Shown in pieces: positions 15,640 to 24,529 of a stretch of 64,000 nucleotides of DNA (positions are counted from its first letter, which is position 1; every line of letters starts with the position of its first letter). Source of the DNA: JAHEME01 sp034435035. Its GTDB lineage: Bacteria; Chloroflexota; Anaerolineae; Aggregatilineales; UBA3940. The stretch spans positions 225,628 to 289,627 of the forward strand of contig DAOTXW010000016.1 of assembly GCA_034435035.1 (NCBI GenBank). Direction: 5' to 3'. The translations under genes were made by a program, and so were the position numbers. The notes under the pieces are model-generated. The model had not been told where the DNA came from and searched no databases. It saw only the letters and a program-made list of their open reading frames with translations.

Positions 15640-16287
15640 ATGAAGACCCATTTTGTGCTGGTCGCAGGCAATATTGGCGCGGGCAAGACGACTCTTACCG
15701 ACCGGTTAGCGGGCCGTCTTGGCTGGCAGGCCGCTTATGAGACGGTATCCACTAACCCCTTTCTGGCCGACTTCTACCGCGATATGAAGCAGTGGTCCTT
15801 TCATCTTCAGGTATATTTTCTGGGCGACAGGGCCGAGCAGCACCGCCGGCTGGCCTCGCTGGGTCGGTCGGCCATCATCGACCGCAGCATCTACGAGGAT
15901 GCGCACATCTTCGCCCGGGCGCTCTTTGACCTGGGGAACATGTCCGAGCCCGAATACCTGGCCTACCGGCGCGTCTACGATCTGGTCGTGGGGGGGCTGC
16001 CGGCTCCTGATCTCCTGCTGTATCTGGATGCCAGCGTGCCGGTGCTGGTGGAGCGCATCCGCTCGCGTGGCCGCGAGATCGAGTCGGGCATCAGCGCCGA
16101 CTATCTGGCCCTGCTTGACTCGTTCTACCGCGAGTGGATTGCCGCCTTTGACCTGTGCCCTGTGCTGACGATCCCTGCCGACAACCTCAATTTCGTCACC
16201 AATGAGGAGCACATCGCGATCATCATCGATCGCATCCAGCAGAAATTGGCCGGACGGGAGCAGGTAGTCTTCCCGGATGTGGGCTAG
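15640..16287 (+). CDS. Deoxynucleoside kinase (dGK/dAK/dNK family)
   Basis: The 215-residue kinase has P-loop GNIGAGKTTL at about residues 10-19, the substrate segment YETVSTNPFLADFY, the DRSIYED motif (general base and sugar binding), and the LID arginines RIRSRGREIE. It phosphorylates deoxynucleosides for salvage, complementing NrdJ. Preference between dA, dG and pyrimidines cannot be settled here. The stop codon overlaps that of the convergent GNAT gene. Confidence 0.9.
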   Translation: MKTHFVLVAGNIGAGKTTLTDRLAGRLGWQAAYETVSTNPFLADFYRDMKQWSFHLQVYFLGDRAEQHRRLASLGRSAIIDRSIYEDAHIFARALFDLGNMSEPEYLAYRRVYDLVVGGLPAPDLLLYLDASVPVLVERIRSRGREIESGISADYLALLDSFYREWIAAFDLCPVLTIPADNLNFVTNEEHIAIIIDRIQQKLAGREQVVFPDVG

Positions 16288-16802
16288 GCCCCTGTTGCGG
16301 AGGCCCACGCTGCGCTGTCAAAGACCTGCCACACGATCCGGCGCTCGCCTTCCACGGTCTCGAACTCCCGGTAGCGCCCGGCGGTGTACTCGTCTATTAC
16401 CCGCCGCCAGAAGGCCTGCGCCGGCGTGTTAGCCTTGATCTCCGCGACCTCCCAGTATCCCCGGTATGCGTCGAACATCGCCCGCGCCATCGTCCGGCCT
16501 ATTCCCTGCCGTCGGTGGGACCGCAGCACAAAGAACTCCACTACCATCCGGCCCGGCCCGCGCCGATGCTCGATCCGGTCATCCACCAGCGCGAATCCGG
16601 CCAGCTGGCCATCGACTCGTGCCAGGTACGGCCAGTGGCCGGGAGTCCAGTACTCACTCAGATCGCTGCCGTAGTGGAACAGGCCGCGTTCATCAACCTT
16701 CGCCCCGTCGAAGCTGCTGAAGTCGTGCAGATACAGCTGCATCAGCGCATTCAGGATCGGCTGCTCGCTGTGCATGGCAGGCTGGAGCTGTATATCAGGC
16801 AT
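16284..16802 (-). CDS. GNAT family N-acetyltransferase
   Basis: The 172-residue protein carries motif A RSHRRQGIGRTMARAMFD (acetyl-CoA pyrophosphate loop R-x-x-G-x-G) and the preceding beta-4 strand VVEFFVLR. The N-terminal LQLYLHDFSSFDG-like segment is common in small bacterial GNATs acting on unknown amines. It converges with the kinase gene: the palindrome CTAG at 16284-16287 supplies both stop codons. The start overlaps the end of a decayed sister copy immediately upstream. Confidence 0.87.
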   Translation of the reverse strand: MPDIQLQPAMHSEQPILNALMQLYLHDFSSFDGAKVDERGLFHYGSDLSEYWTPGHWPYLARVDGQLAGFALVDDRIEHRRGPGRMVVEFFVLRSHRRQGIGRTMARAMFDAYRGYWEVAEIKANTPAQAFWRRVIDEYTAGRYREFETVEGERRIVWQVFDSAAWASATGA

Positions 16803-17099
16803 CGGCTTCCTCCGTGCTGTCTAACATCTGCCAGACTTCCCTTCCCGGCCCGATGGCTTCCTCATACCGGCTGCCGCAGCCGCAGTGGGTATCGAAGGTC
16901 AGGCCGGCCAGCATCCGGCCCATGCCGTGTCCCCGGTAGACACGACACCCTGGCTGCCCGAAGTAGCGCCGGAGTCAAAGTCCAGCGCCTACCGTCCGTC
17001 ACCGCCGATCCGCTCGCCGATCAACGCTGTGAAATCATGCCCGTACAGCTGCCACAGGTTTTTCCGCGCCGGCTGCTGCTCAGTTGCCGTCGATTCTAT
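16795..17099 (-). pseudogene. Decayed second GNAT acetyltransferase
   Basis: Reading leftward from 17099, the frame gives TEQQPARKNLWQLYGHDFTA, which aligns with SEQPILNALMQLYLHDFSSF of the intact neighbour, then hits a stop after GGDGR. After a frame change the segment YRGHGMGRMLAGLTFD matches its acetyl-CoA loop, and GREVWQMLDST matches its C-terminus. The middle is deleted and an initiator is missing (ATA follows the ribosome-like AAGGAGG). The end overlaps the start of the intact gene by eight bases, so the two were probably a tandem pair. Confidence 0.65.
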
Positions 17100-17145
17100 C
17101 CTCCTTCCCCTCCCGGCGATACCCCGGTGTCTGGCTGCCGCGCAC

Positions 17146-17174
17146 TTGTAGCGTGCCCCTCTCAATGCTAGACT
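17146..17174 (+). promoter_or_regulatory. Promoter for the FHA gene
   Basis: TTGTAG at 17146-17151, a 17-base spacer, and TAGACT at 17169-17174 with an extended TG at 17166-17167. Confidence 0.45.
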
Positions 17175-17211
17175 GAGCGCAACTGCCTGTCAGCCGGTAG
17201 GGAGGCGCGTC

Positions 17212-19014
17212 ATGGCTTTTGGGAAAGTTGCCGTGCAGGATGCCGGTGGCGAGGTTGTGGAGTACGAGCTGACTCGCCCAACCACTTCGATTGGACGCCA
17301 GCCCGGCAACGATATCGTGTTGCCGACCTCATCGGTCTCCCGCTATCATGCCCAGTTCGATGTCGCCGAAGGGCGCATTTTTCTGGTAGATCTGGGCACC
17401 GTCAATGGGACTTTCGTTAATGATCGCATGATGGAGCCGGGCAGCCGGGTCGCCCTGGAGGATGGCGACCTGATTCAGATTGGCGACATGCGCATCCGCT
17501 TCAGCGGTCCGGAAGCGCGCTCCGGGTCCAAAAGGGCGGCGCTCAGCCTGGAGACAGAGGCTCGCCCCGTCGAGGCTGCCGGCCTGCCTTTCCGCCTTAT
17601 TCTCGATGAGCCGCAGCAGTCAGTAGCTCCCGGGGCCCGCCTGCAGCTGGCTCTGATCATCGAAAACCTGGCCGATCATGAGTATCCCGTCACCATCGCT
17701 GTTGGCGGCCTGAACCCCGACTGGGTCAAACTCAACCGCAGCGAGGCGGCGCTGGAGCCGCACGAACAGACCCAGGCTATCATTTCCGTGCGGCCCCCCC
17801 GCACCAGCGCGACCAGCCCGGGGATCTATCCCCTCACCGTGAGGGTGGCCCACCGCGATGATCCGTCGCAGGCGCTCGAGGCGGTGCGTGAGATCGATAT
17901 CGTCGGTTATGCCGGGCTGGGGATGGCTGTGCAGCCCGGTCGCGCGCCCGGCGCCTTCCAGATCGCGGTGCAGAACCAGGGCAACGTGCCCGCCAGCATC
18001 ATGCTCGAAGGCTTTCAGCACGGACGGACCCTGCGCTTCCGCTTCCAGCCCCATCGCCTCTCACTGCCGCCCGGCGAAACCCGCCAGGTAGCCCTGACGG
18101 TGCAGCCCGTTGGCGGCCGCCCCTTTGGCCGCGCCCGCGAAGTCCGGTTTGCGGTTGTAGCCCGGTCGCTCGACCGGGCCGGCTACCGTGCCCCGATCAG
18201 CCTGTCCTACACGCTGCGCCCTTCCTGGCCGGCCTGGCTGGCGGGCATCGGCGCGCCGATACTTCTGGGCGCAGCCGCCGTCGTCATCGGCCTGGTCGCT
18301 GTGCTCATCTACCTCAAAGTGTTGCCCTGGCCCTTTGGCTTGCTGATGCCCGATCGACCGGTTGCGCCTGCTGTCGTCATGACCGACAGTCTGCCGGCCA
18401 TGACGCTGGCCCCGGCTGACGTTCCCACCCTCCTGCCGACCCCGGTCGCCAGCATCGAGTCCTTCACCGCGGACCCACCGGAAGTTATCTACCGCACCGA
18501 TGAAATGCTGCGGCTGAACTGGAAAGCGTCCGGCGCGCGTGAGATCATCCTCATCGGCGCCGACGGGGCGCCGCTGCCGTTGAGTGCCGTCGAGATCAGC
18601 ACCGGCCAGTACGTCATGAGCATCGGCGATCTGCCGCTCGGCCAGGCCCGGTTCACGCTGACTGTGATCGGCGAGGACGGGCAGGAGCGCACCCGCACCC
18701 TGGATGTGCCCGTCTCGGCTCGGATCTGCTCGGTTTCATCCACCGCTCAGGCATTCACCCAGCCGGACGAAGCGGCGGCTCTGGCGCTGCCGTTCGAGTC
18801 CGATCAGGTGATCATCGTGGGCCGCACATCCGATTCCCGCTGGCTGCGCATCGCCTACAACGATCCGGACTCATTGGCAGTCCAGGGCTGGATTGCCGCC
18901 GATCAGGTGACGTGCCCGCCCGGCAGCCCGCCCCTGGATGCGTACCTGCCCTTGCAGGGAGCGCCCGGACGATCACCGGGCGCATCGACACCGGCTCCGA
19001 CCGGCACGCCATGA
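17212..19014 (+). CDS. FHA domain - Ig-like - TM - SH3b protein
   Basis: The 600-residue protein starts with an FHA phosphothreonine-binding domain (SIGRQPGND, SSVSRYHAQF, VNGTFVND; about residues 20-105). Two Ig-like domains of the NPCBM/CARDB kind follow to about 340, then one membrane helix (about 345-370) and a Pro-rich linker. After another Ig-like unit, a C-terminal SH3b-like domain ends in WLRIAY...GWIAADQVTC. There is no signal peptide, so the FHA and first Ig-like part should be cytoplasmic and the SH3b part outside. GGGAGG lies six bases before the ATG. It could sense Ser/Thr phosphorylation and cell-wall state. No kinase gene is in the window. Confidence 0.8.
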   Translation: MAFGKVAVQDAGGEVVEYELTRPTTSIGRQPGNDIVLPTSSVSRYHAQFDVAEGRIFLVDLGTVNGTFVNDRMMEPGSRVALEDGDLIQIGDMRIRFSGPEARSGSKRAALSLETEARPVEAAGLPFRLILDEPQQSVAPGARLQLALIIENLADHEYPVTIAVGGLNPDWVKLNRSEAALEPHEQTQAIISVRPPRTSATSPGIYPLTVRVAHRDDPSQALEAVREIDIVGYAGLGMAVQPGRAPGAFQIAVQNQGNVPASIMLEGFQHGRTLRFRFQPHRLSLPPGETRQVALTVQPVGGRPFGRAREVRFAVVARSLDRAGYRAPISLSYTLRPSWPAWLAGIGAPILLGAAAVVIGLVAVLIYLKVLPWPFGLLMPDRPVAPAVVMTDSLPAMTLAPADVPTLLPTPVASIESFTADPPEVIYRTDEMLRLNWKASGAREIILIGADGAPLPLSAVEISTGQYVMSIGDLPLGQARFTLTVIGEDGQERTRTLDVPVSARICSVSSTAQAFTQPDEAAALALPFESDQVIIVGRTSDSRWLRIAYNDPDSLAVQGWIAADQVTCPPGSPPLDAYLPLQGAPGRSPGASTPAPTGTP

Positions 19015-19113
19015 TCCGCCCGGCAGACAGATGCGTGCCGCCCTGCCGCCTCCGGCAGGGCTTTCGCTGTTGGGGGGGCTTGCTGCGGAAGGTCGGCGCG
19101 ATGCCGGCGGCTG

Positions 19114-19122
19114 TGCTACAAT
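19114..19122 (+). promoter_or_regulatory. Extended -10 promoter of the envelope gene block
   Basis: TGCTACAAT, identical to the folC element, 50 bases ahead of the GTG at 19173. No -35 was seen. Confidence 0.45.
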
Positions 19123-19172
19123 GCCTCGCGTTCCGTGGTCTGCCGCCGCTGCAATGCGATGGTGAGGGAGCT

Positions 19173-21593
19173 GTGACCCGACGATCTGCCCTGATGGCGC
19201 TGGCTGCCGCGCTGGCGCTGGCACTGGGGAATGCGCCCGCTGTGGCGGCGCAGCCTGCCGATCCGCTCACCCTGGAGGTGCGGGCCGGCTTTGATGGCTA
19301 TGTCCAGGCTGATACCTGGGTTCCCGTCACGGTGACGGCCGCCAATGCCGGCCCCGATGTGGACGGCGAGCTGCGCGTCACCGTCGAGGCGCTTGCCGGC
19401 GGCCGTGTCGTCTATACCCGCCCCCTGGACCTCCCCCGCGGCTCCCGTAAGCAGGTAGCGCTCTATCCAGCCGATCTGCCCACCTTCTCCGGATCGCTCA
19501 CCGTGGAACTGGTGCGCGGGGGCCGCGTGCTGGCCAGCCAGGAGCAGCGGGTGCAGTTTGTCCCCGCCACGACCCTCCTGGTGGGCGTGTGGGCCAGTTC
19601 CCCGGCCGGCGCAGCCGGCATCGGCCAGGTCACGCCCTCCTCGGGCGAGACGCGCGTCGCCCTGCTCGGCCCCGCCGACCTGCCGGCCGTGAGCCGCGGC
19701 TGGTCGGCGCTCGATGTCCTGGTCATCGCCGATGTCGATACGGGCGTGCTCAGCGATTCTCAGCGCCAGGCCCTGCGCGACTGGGTCACCGGCGGGGGAA
19801 GGCTGATCATTGTTGGCGGCCCCGGCTTCCAGCGGACGCTCGCCGGCCTGCGCGATGTGACCCCGCTGATCGCGGACAGCACGGCCAACGTCCCGGTTGA
19901 TGCGCTGGCCGCGGCGGCAGGCGCCCCCCTCAGCGTTCAGGCGCCGCCGGCTATCGCTGCCGTCGGCGACCTGGCCCCCGGCGCCCGGGTGCGCGTGCGC
20001 AGCGGCGAAACCCCGCTGCTGGTGGGCAGCGATTTGGGTGATGGCCGCGTGGAGTTCCTGGCGGTCGATCCAGCCCTGGAGCCTCTGCGCTCATGGGGCG
20101 CCGCCGCCGACCTCTGGCACCTGGTGCTCGGCGCCGGCCGCGCCCGCCCCGGCTGGGCCTACGGCTTCAACAGCACCCAGTGGGATGCCGCCCGCCAGGC
20201 GGCGGCCGCCATACCTGGCGTGCGCCTGCCCTCGGTGCTGGCGCTGTGCGGCTTCCTTGGCCTGTATACGGCTCTGATCGGGCCGGCCAACTACCTGATC
20301 CTGGCGCGCCTCCGTCGCCGCGAGCTGGCCTGGCTGACCATCCCGGTGCTGGTGATCCTCTTCTCAGTGATCGCCTACGTCACCGGCTTTCAGCTCCGCG
20401 GATCTCAGGTCATCGTCCATCGCTTGGCCGTCATAGAATCCTGGCCGGGCCAGGATCGTGCCCGCGCCCATGCCCTGATCGGGGTCTGGTCGCCGCGCCG
20501 CGCTCGCTATGATATCGAGCTTGCCCCGGGCTTTCTGGCCCGCCCTGTCCCGGCCGGGCTGGGCGGTGGGCTGGCCGCCGTCGGGGATACGATCATCGAA
20601 ACCGGCGATCCGTCGAGCCTGCGCCGCGTCCAGGTCGATGTGGGATCCGTGCAGACCTTCGTCGCAGAGGGTTACATCGATGACGCTCCGCGCATCGAGG
20701 GCAGCCTGAACTTCACCCCCACGCAGACGGGCTTTGACATCACCGGCACGGTGGCCAACCACAACGACTTCGATCTCCACCGCGTCACCTTGATGGTGGC
20801 CGGGTCGGCAGTGGAGATTGGCGACCTGCCGGCCGGATCGGTCGCGCCGGTGTCCGTCGCCCTGTCCGGCGGCCAGGCTACCCCCTCGCCGGGCCCGCCG
20901 CTGGACCCGTTCCCCGGTACGGCAGGCTACTACTATCCCTATTTCTACGATCCGCTGGTGATCGACATCACCGGCATCGGAGACTGCTATGCTACCCCGG
21001 CCAGCCAACGCCAGTGCAACCTGGTCCTCAGCATGCTCAACAGCAGCGCTCGCGGAGCCGGCGCTGTGCTGTTCGCCTGGGCCGACCATGCCGCGCCGGA
21101 TATTCAGGTGCTCAATGCCGCCTCCCGCAGCGAGGACCTGGCGCTGATTATCGCCAATCTCGGCCTGCCGGCTTTCGAGTCGCCGGCCCGGATGTCCGCC
21201 ATCGAGCCGGGGCTGATGACCTGGTTCCTCCGCGAGCCGTTGTCAGCGGGCTATTTCACCAGCCCCTACGATTTCTATGCCGCTGCCGGTGAGCCGGTGG
21301 TGCTGCGCTTTGAACCGCTGATCCCCGTGCAGCTGCCGGACATCCGGCAGCTGGTCATCCACCTGGAAACCTACTACAACCCCGATCCTGGCATCCCTGT
21401 CCCGCAGGTGTCAGCTCGTAACATCACGACCGGTCAGTGGGAGGTGCTGGACGGTGTCGGCTGGGGGGATACCGCCATCGACGAGGCCGCCCGCTTTGTG
21501 GATGCCGCCGGCGGCGTCGATCTGGCGCTCCGCCCCGGCCCCCAGGGCGATGTCTCTATCTCACGTTTTGATATCACGCTGCTCGGGCAGTAG
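19173..21593 (+). CDS. Exported membrane protein with GATase-like and beta-rich domains
   Basis: The 806-residue product starts with a signal peptide whose n-region is TRRSALM followed by an Ala/Leu-rich core and an AVAAQPAD cleavage region. The twin Arg hints at Tat export but is not decisive. An Ig-like domain follows, then a class I glutamine-amidotransferase-like fold (LDVLVIADVDTG, WVTGGGRLIIVGGPGF) without the catalytic Cys. Two membrane helices lie at about 352-372 and 387-405, and a 400-residue beta-rich exported C-terminal part follows. The GTG at 19173 is preferred over the far upstream frame opening. This gene type commonly accompanies ABC, MoxR and VWA genes. Confidence 0.75.
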   Translation: MTRRSALMALAAALALALGNAPAVAAQPADPLTLEVRAGFDGYVQADTWVPVTVTAANAGPDVDGELRVTVEALAGGRVVYTRPLDLPRGSRKQVALYPADLPTFSGSLTVELVRGGRVLASQEQRVQFVPATTLLVGVWASSPAGAAGIGQVTPSSGETRVALLGPADLPAVSRGWSALDVLVIADVDTGVLSDSQRQALRDWVTGGGRLIIVGGPGFQRTLAGLRDVTPLIADSTANVPVDALAAAAGAPLSVQAPPAIAAVGDLAPGARVRVRSGETPLLVGSDLGDGRVEFLAVDPALEPLRSWGAAADLWHLVLGAGRARPGWAYGFNSTQWDAARQAAAAIPGVRLPSVLALCGFLGLYTALIGPANYLILARLRRRELAWLTIPVLVILFSVIAYVTGFQLRGSQVIVHRLAVIESWPGQDRARAHALIGVWSPRRARYDIELAPGFLARPVPAGLGGGLAAVGDTIIETGDPSSLRRVQVDVGSVQTFVAEGYIDDAPRIEGSLNFTPTQTGFDITGTVANHNDFDLHRVTLMVAGSAVEIGDLPAGSVAPVSVALSGGQATPSPGPPLDPFPGTAGYYYPYFYDPLVIDITGIGDCYATPASQRQCNLVLSMLNSSARGAGAVLFAWADHAAPDIQVLNAASRSEDLALIIANLGLPAFESPARMSAIEPGLMTWFLREPLSAGYFTSPYDFYAAAGEPVVLRFEPLIPVQLPDIRQLVIHLETYYNPDPGIPVPQVSARNITTGQWEVLDGVGWGDTAIDEAARFVDAAGGVDLALRPGPQGDVSISRFDITLLGQ

Positions 21594-21610
21594 CGGCGCT
21601 GGAGAGGACT

Positions 21611-22561
21611 ATGACGGCGATTATCGAAACCCGCGGGCTGACCAAGCGCTATAAGAACGTGCTGGCCGTGGACGATCTCTCGCTGACGGTCGAGGAAGGG
21701 GCCATCTACGGCTTCGTCGGCCCCAACGGGGCGGGTAAGACCACCACCATGCACATCCTTACCACGCTGCTCCAGCCTACCGCCGGTGAAGCCTGGGTGG
21801 CCGGTCATTCTGTCATCCGGTCCCCCCGCGAGGTGCGCCGCGTCATTGGCTACATGCCCGATTTCTTCGGCGTCTATGACGATATGAAAGTCTGGGAGTA
21901 CCTGGACTTCTTCGCTGCCTGCTACGAGATCCCCGAAGCCGAGCGTCCCCCCCTGATCCGCGACCTGCTCGAACTGGTCGATCTCAGCCACCGCGCCGAT
22001 GATATGGTGGATACCCTTTCGCGGGGCATGAAGCAGCGCCTGTGCCTGGCCCGTACCCTGGCCCACGATCCGCAGGTGCTCATCCTCGACGAGCCGGCTT
22101 CCGGCCTCGATCCCCGCGCCCGCATCGAGATCCGGCAGCTGCTCGTCGAGTTAGCCGGCATGGGCAAGACGATCTTCTTCTCCACCCACATCCTGGCGGA
22201 CGTGGCTGAGATCTGCACTCAGGTCGGCATCATCGAGGCGGGCCGCCTGGTCATGCAGGGCAGCGTTGAGGAAATGCTGCGCCAGCTGGTGCCCCACCGC
22301 GAGATCATCGTGACCCTGCTCGGCGACCCGGCCTCGGCCCGCGAGTCGCTGCTGACCATGCCCGGTGTGGAGGCGGTTGAGGACCTCAAGCCTGAAAACG
22401 GCCGCGCCCGCCTGCACGTCAGTCTGGTTGGCGAGGATGAGGATGTCGCCCGTCTGCTGGCCGGGATGGTGGGGGCGGGCATCCCGGTCATGCACTTCAC
22501 CGAGGAGACCCGTGATCTGGAATCGGTGTTCATGCGCGCCACCCGCGGGATTGTGTCCTGA
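21611..22561 (+). CDS. ABC transporter ATP-binding protein
   Basis: The 316-residue ATPase has Walker A GPNGAGKTTT at about 38-47, signature LSRGMKQRL at about 136, Walker B VLILDEPASGLD, and the switch His in FFSTHILADV. A C-terminal about 90-residue domain is typical of ABC-2 exporters of the CcmA/NatA type. It starts 17 bases after the exported protein gene and is followed by two membrane protein genes that likely form its channel. Confidence 0.93.
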   Translation: MTAIIETRGLTKRYKNVLAVDDLSLTVEEGAIYGFVGPNGAGKTTTMHILTTLLQPTAGEAWVAGHSVIRSPREVRRVIGYMPDFFGVYDDMKVWEYLDFFAACYEIPEAERPPLIRDLLELVDLSHRADDMVDTLSRGMKQRLCLARTLAHDPQVLILDEPASGLDPRARIEIRQLLVELAGMGKTIFFSTHILADVAEICTQVGIIEAGRLVMQGSVEEMLRQLVPHREIIVTLLGDPASARESLLTMPGVEAVEDLKPENGRARLHVSLVGEDEDVARLLAGMVGAGIPVMHFTEETRDLESVFMRATRGIVS

Positions 22562-22598
22562 TGGCTGGCTTCCCCGGCTGTCGCTCGGTGCAGCGCCG

Positions 22599-23570
22599 AT
22601 GACTCAATCCACCCGCGGGCTGCTTTCGGCGGTTCAGGGGGTGGTCTCGCGCCGCCTCGCGCTGCTGGTGAACCAGTTATGGGCCAATCCGCTGCTGCGT
22701 CATGCCCGCCGCCAGAAGCCGATGCCCCTGCATCGCGCGGGGCAGGGGGTCGGGTTGGCCGCCATCGTATTCGTGCTGCTCTCGGTCGCCGCCTGGGCCG
22801 CGTCGTGGCGGCCTCTCGGCGCGGCGCTGATGGGGCTTAGCCTGGCCGGGGTGCTGGCTCCTCTGCTGGCTGCTCCGGTCGCCAGCGCCGACCGCGTGGC
22901 CCGCCAGATGCGATCTTCGCGGCACAACCCGCGCCTGCTGACCGATCTGCATCCCGGCGATGTAGCCTGGGGCCTCTCGCTCGTGACGCTCTGGCGGCTG
23001 CGCTGGCCCCTCGCCCTGGCCCTGGCGCTGACGCCTGCCCTGGTCGTCGGCATCCTGCGCCTGGATGTCGCCGATTTCACCGCCTGGCAGAGTTCGGCGC
23101 AGGTGCTCGGTGAGGCGACAGAAGCCGGCCGTGCGCCCTTTCTACGCCCGGATGGCGGCATCCCGTATTTCCGGCTGGTGCTCCACGCCATCACGGCGGC
23201 GCTGCTGCCGTGGGCCGGGCTGCCGGCTCTGGCCGCCCTGGGGGTTTCCGCGGCGCTGCTGGTGCGCGATGTCAGCCTCAGCCCGCTGGCGGCGCTGCTC
23301 AGCGCGGCGCTGCTGGCGGCGCTGGTTCTGTGGGTCTGGGGATTCTTCGCTCGCACCCCGCTGCTGGCCGGTTCGCTGGAAGCGCTGCGAGCCATCCTGT
23401 TGCTGGCCGTCCTCGGTGGGCTGCTCGGCGCGGCCATCCTGATGAATCGCTATAATGCGTCGCTGCTGGCGGATGCTCCGCCGGGTGCGGGAACTCCCGC
23501 TCCGCCGCCTGCGGGAACTCCCGCTCCGCCGGGTGCGGGAACTCCCGCTCCGCCGCCTGCGTCTGAGTGA
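22599..23570 (+). CDS. Polytopic membrane protein of the ABC locus
   Basis: The 323-residue protein has a basic N-terminus (RHARRQKPMPLHRAG) and about six membrane helices, rich in Leu/Ala. It ends in an unusual Pro/Ala/Gly tail made from three 8-residue units. I chose the ATG at 22599, 37 bases after the ATPase gene; the ribosome site is weak. It has no clear ABC-2 motif, so it may be an accessory subunit and not the permease itself. Confidence 0.7.
   Translation: MTQSTRGLLSAVQGVVSRRLALLVNQLWANPLLRHARRQKPMPLHRAGQGVGLAAIVFVLLSVAAWAASWRPLGAALMGLSLAGVLAPLLAAPVASADRVARQMRSSRHNPRLLTDLHPGDVAWGLSLVTLWRLRWPLALALALTPALVVGILRLDVADFTAWQSSAQVLGEATEAGRAPFLRPDGGIPYFRLVLHAITAALLPWAGLPALAALGVSAALLVRDVSLSPLAALLSAALLAALVLWVWGFFARTPLLAGSLEALRAILLLAVLGGLLGAAILMNRYNASLLADAPPGAGTPAPPPAGTPAPPGAGTPAPPPASE
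23483..23554. repeat. Three 24-bp tandem repeats with internal inverted repeat
   Basis: Three 24-base units, alternating at their first four bases, encode GAGTPAPP/PAGTPAPP. Each contains the inverted repeat GCGGGA-AC-TCCCGC, so the mRNA could form three small hairpins just before the stop. Confidence 0.85.
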
Positions 23571-23588
23571 TGGAGACCGGATCAGATC

Positions 23589-24527
23589 ATGGATTCTCAG
23601 CAGATCGCTCCTGGTTACGAAAGACCGCCTTCCGCGCTCGGCGCGTGGATTCGCCGCAACCCCGTCGCCCTCAAAGAGCTGCGCGGGCGCATGCGCGGAG
23701 CGCGCGCCTTCGTGGTGCTCACCCTTTACGTGGCTCTGATGGGCGGCTTCGCCACCGCCCTGTACCTGATCTACACGCTCCAGTCGCAGGTCACGGCGGC
23801 GACCAGCGGCGGCACCATCGGCAAGCTGATCTTCGGCGGTCTCGTCGCCATCGAGCTGTTCCTGGTCTGCTTCATCGCCCCGGCGTTCACCTCCGGCGCC
23901 ATCACCGGTGAGCGCGAGCGCCGCACTTTTCATATCCTGCGCACCACGCTCCTGCCGGCCCGCCGTCTGATCACCGGTAAGCTGGTGGCGGCCCTGGCGT
24001 ATGTCGTGCTCCTGCTGCTGGTCGCCGTCCCCCTGCAGAGCCTGGCTTTCCTGATGGGCGGCGTCACCCTGCCCGAGGTGCTGCTGTCCATCGAGCTGCT
24101 CCTGGTCACCGCCGTCGGCTACGGGGTGGCGGGTATCTTCTTTTCCACCCTGACCTCGCGCACGCTGGGCGCCAGCGTCCTGACTTATGTGGTCGTCCTG
24201 CTGGTCACCCTCGCCCTGCCAATGGCCGGGCTGACCTTCCTGGGTTTTGGCAGCGCCCTGCTGTCCAGCATGAATAATCCCGTCACCGAGGCGGTTCTCA
24301 TCTATGGGCTGGGCCTGCTTGGCTGCACCAATCCCATTGCGACGGCAGTGCTGACGGAGATCGTCTTACTGGAAAAGGGCACGGTGTTCTTCTTCACCGT
24401 CTCGCTCTCAAACGGCACACAGATTCCTCTGGTGTCGCCGTGGCTGGTGTTCACGCTCCTGTACGCAGCCCTGTCGCTGGCGCTCGTCCTGTGGAGCGTG
24501 CGCCGCATTCGGCAGATCGAGGTGTAG
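23589..24527 (+). CDS. ABC-2 type transporter permease
   Basis: The 312-residue protein has an N-terminal amphipathic stretch (RRNPVALKELRGRMRGARAF), then six membrane helices and the ABC-2 coupling motif ITGERERRTFHILRTTLLPARRLITGKL after the second helix. It should be the permease driven by the ATPase at 21611. Its stop is followed two bases later by the next ATG. Confidence 0.88.
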   Translation: MDSQQIAPGYERPPSALGAWIRRNPVALKELRGRMRGARAFVVLTLYVALMGGFATALYLIYTLQSQVTAATSGGTIGKLIFGGLVAIELFLVCFIAPAFTSGAITGERERRTFHILRTTLLPARRLITGKLVAALAYVVLLLLVAVPLQSLAFLMGGVTLPEVLLSIELLLVTAVGYGVAGIFFSTLTSRTLGASVLTYVVVLLVTLALPMAGLTFLGFGSALLSSMNNPVTEAVLIYGLGLLGCTNPIATAVLTEIVLLEKGTVFFFTVSLSNGTQIPLVSPWLVFTLLYAALSLALVLWSVRRIRQIEV

Positions 24528-24529
24528 CT

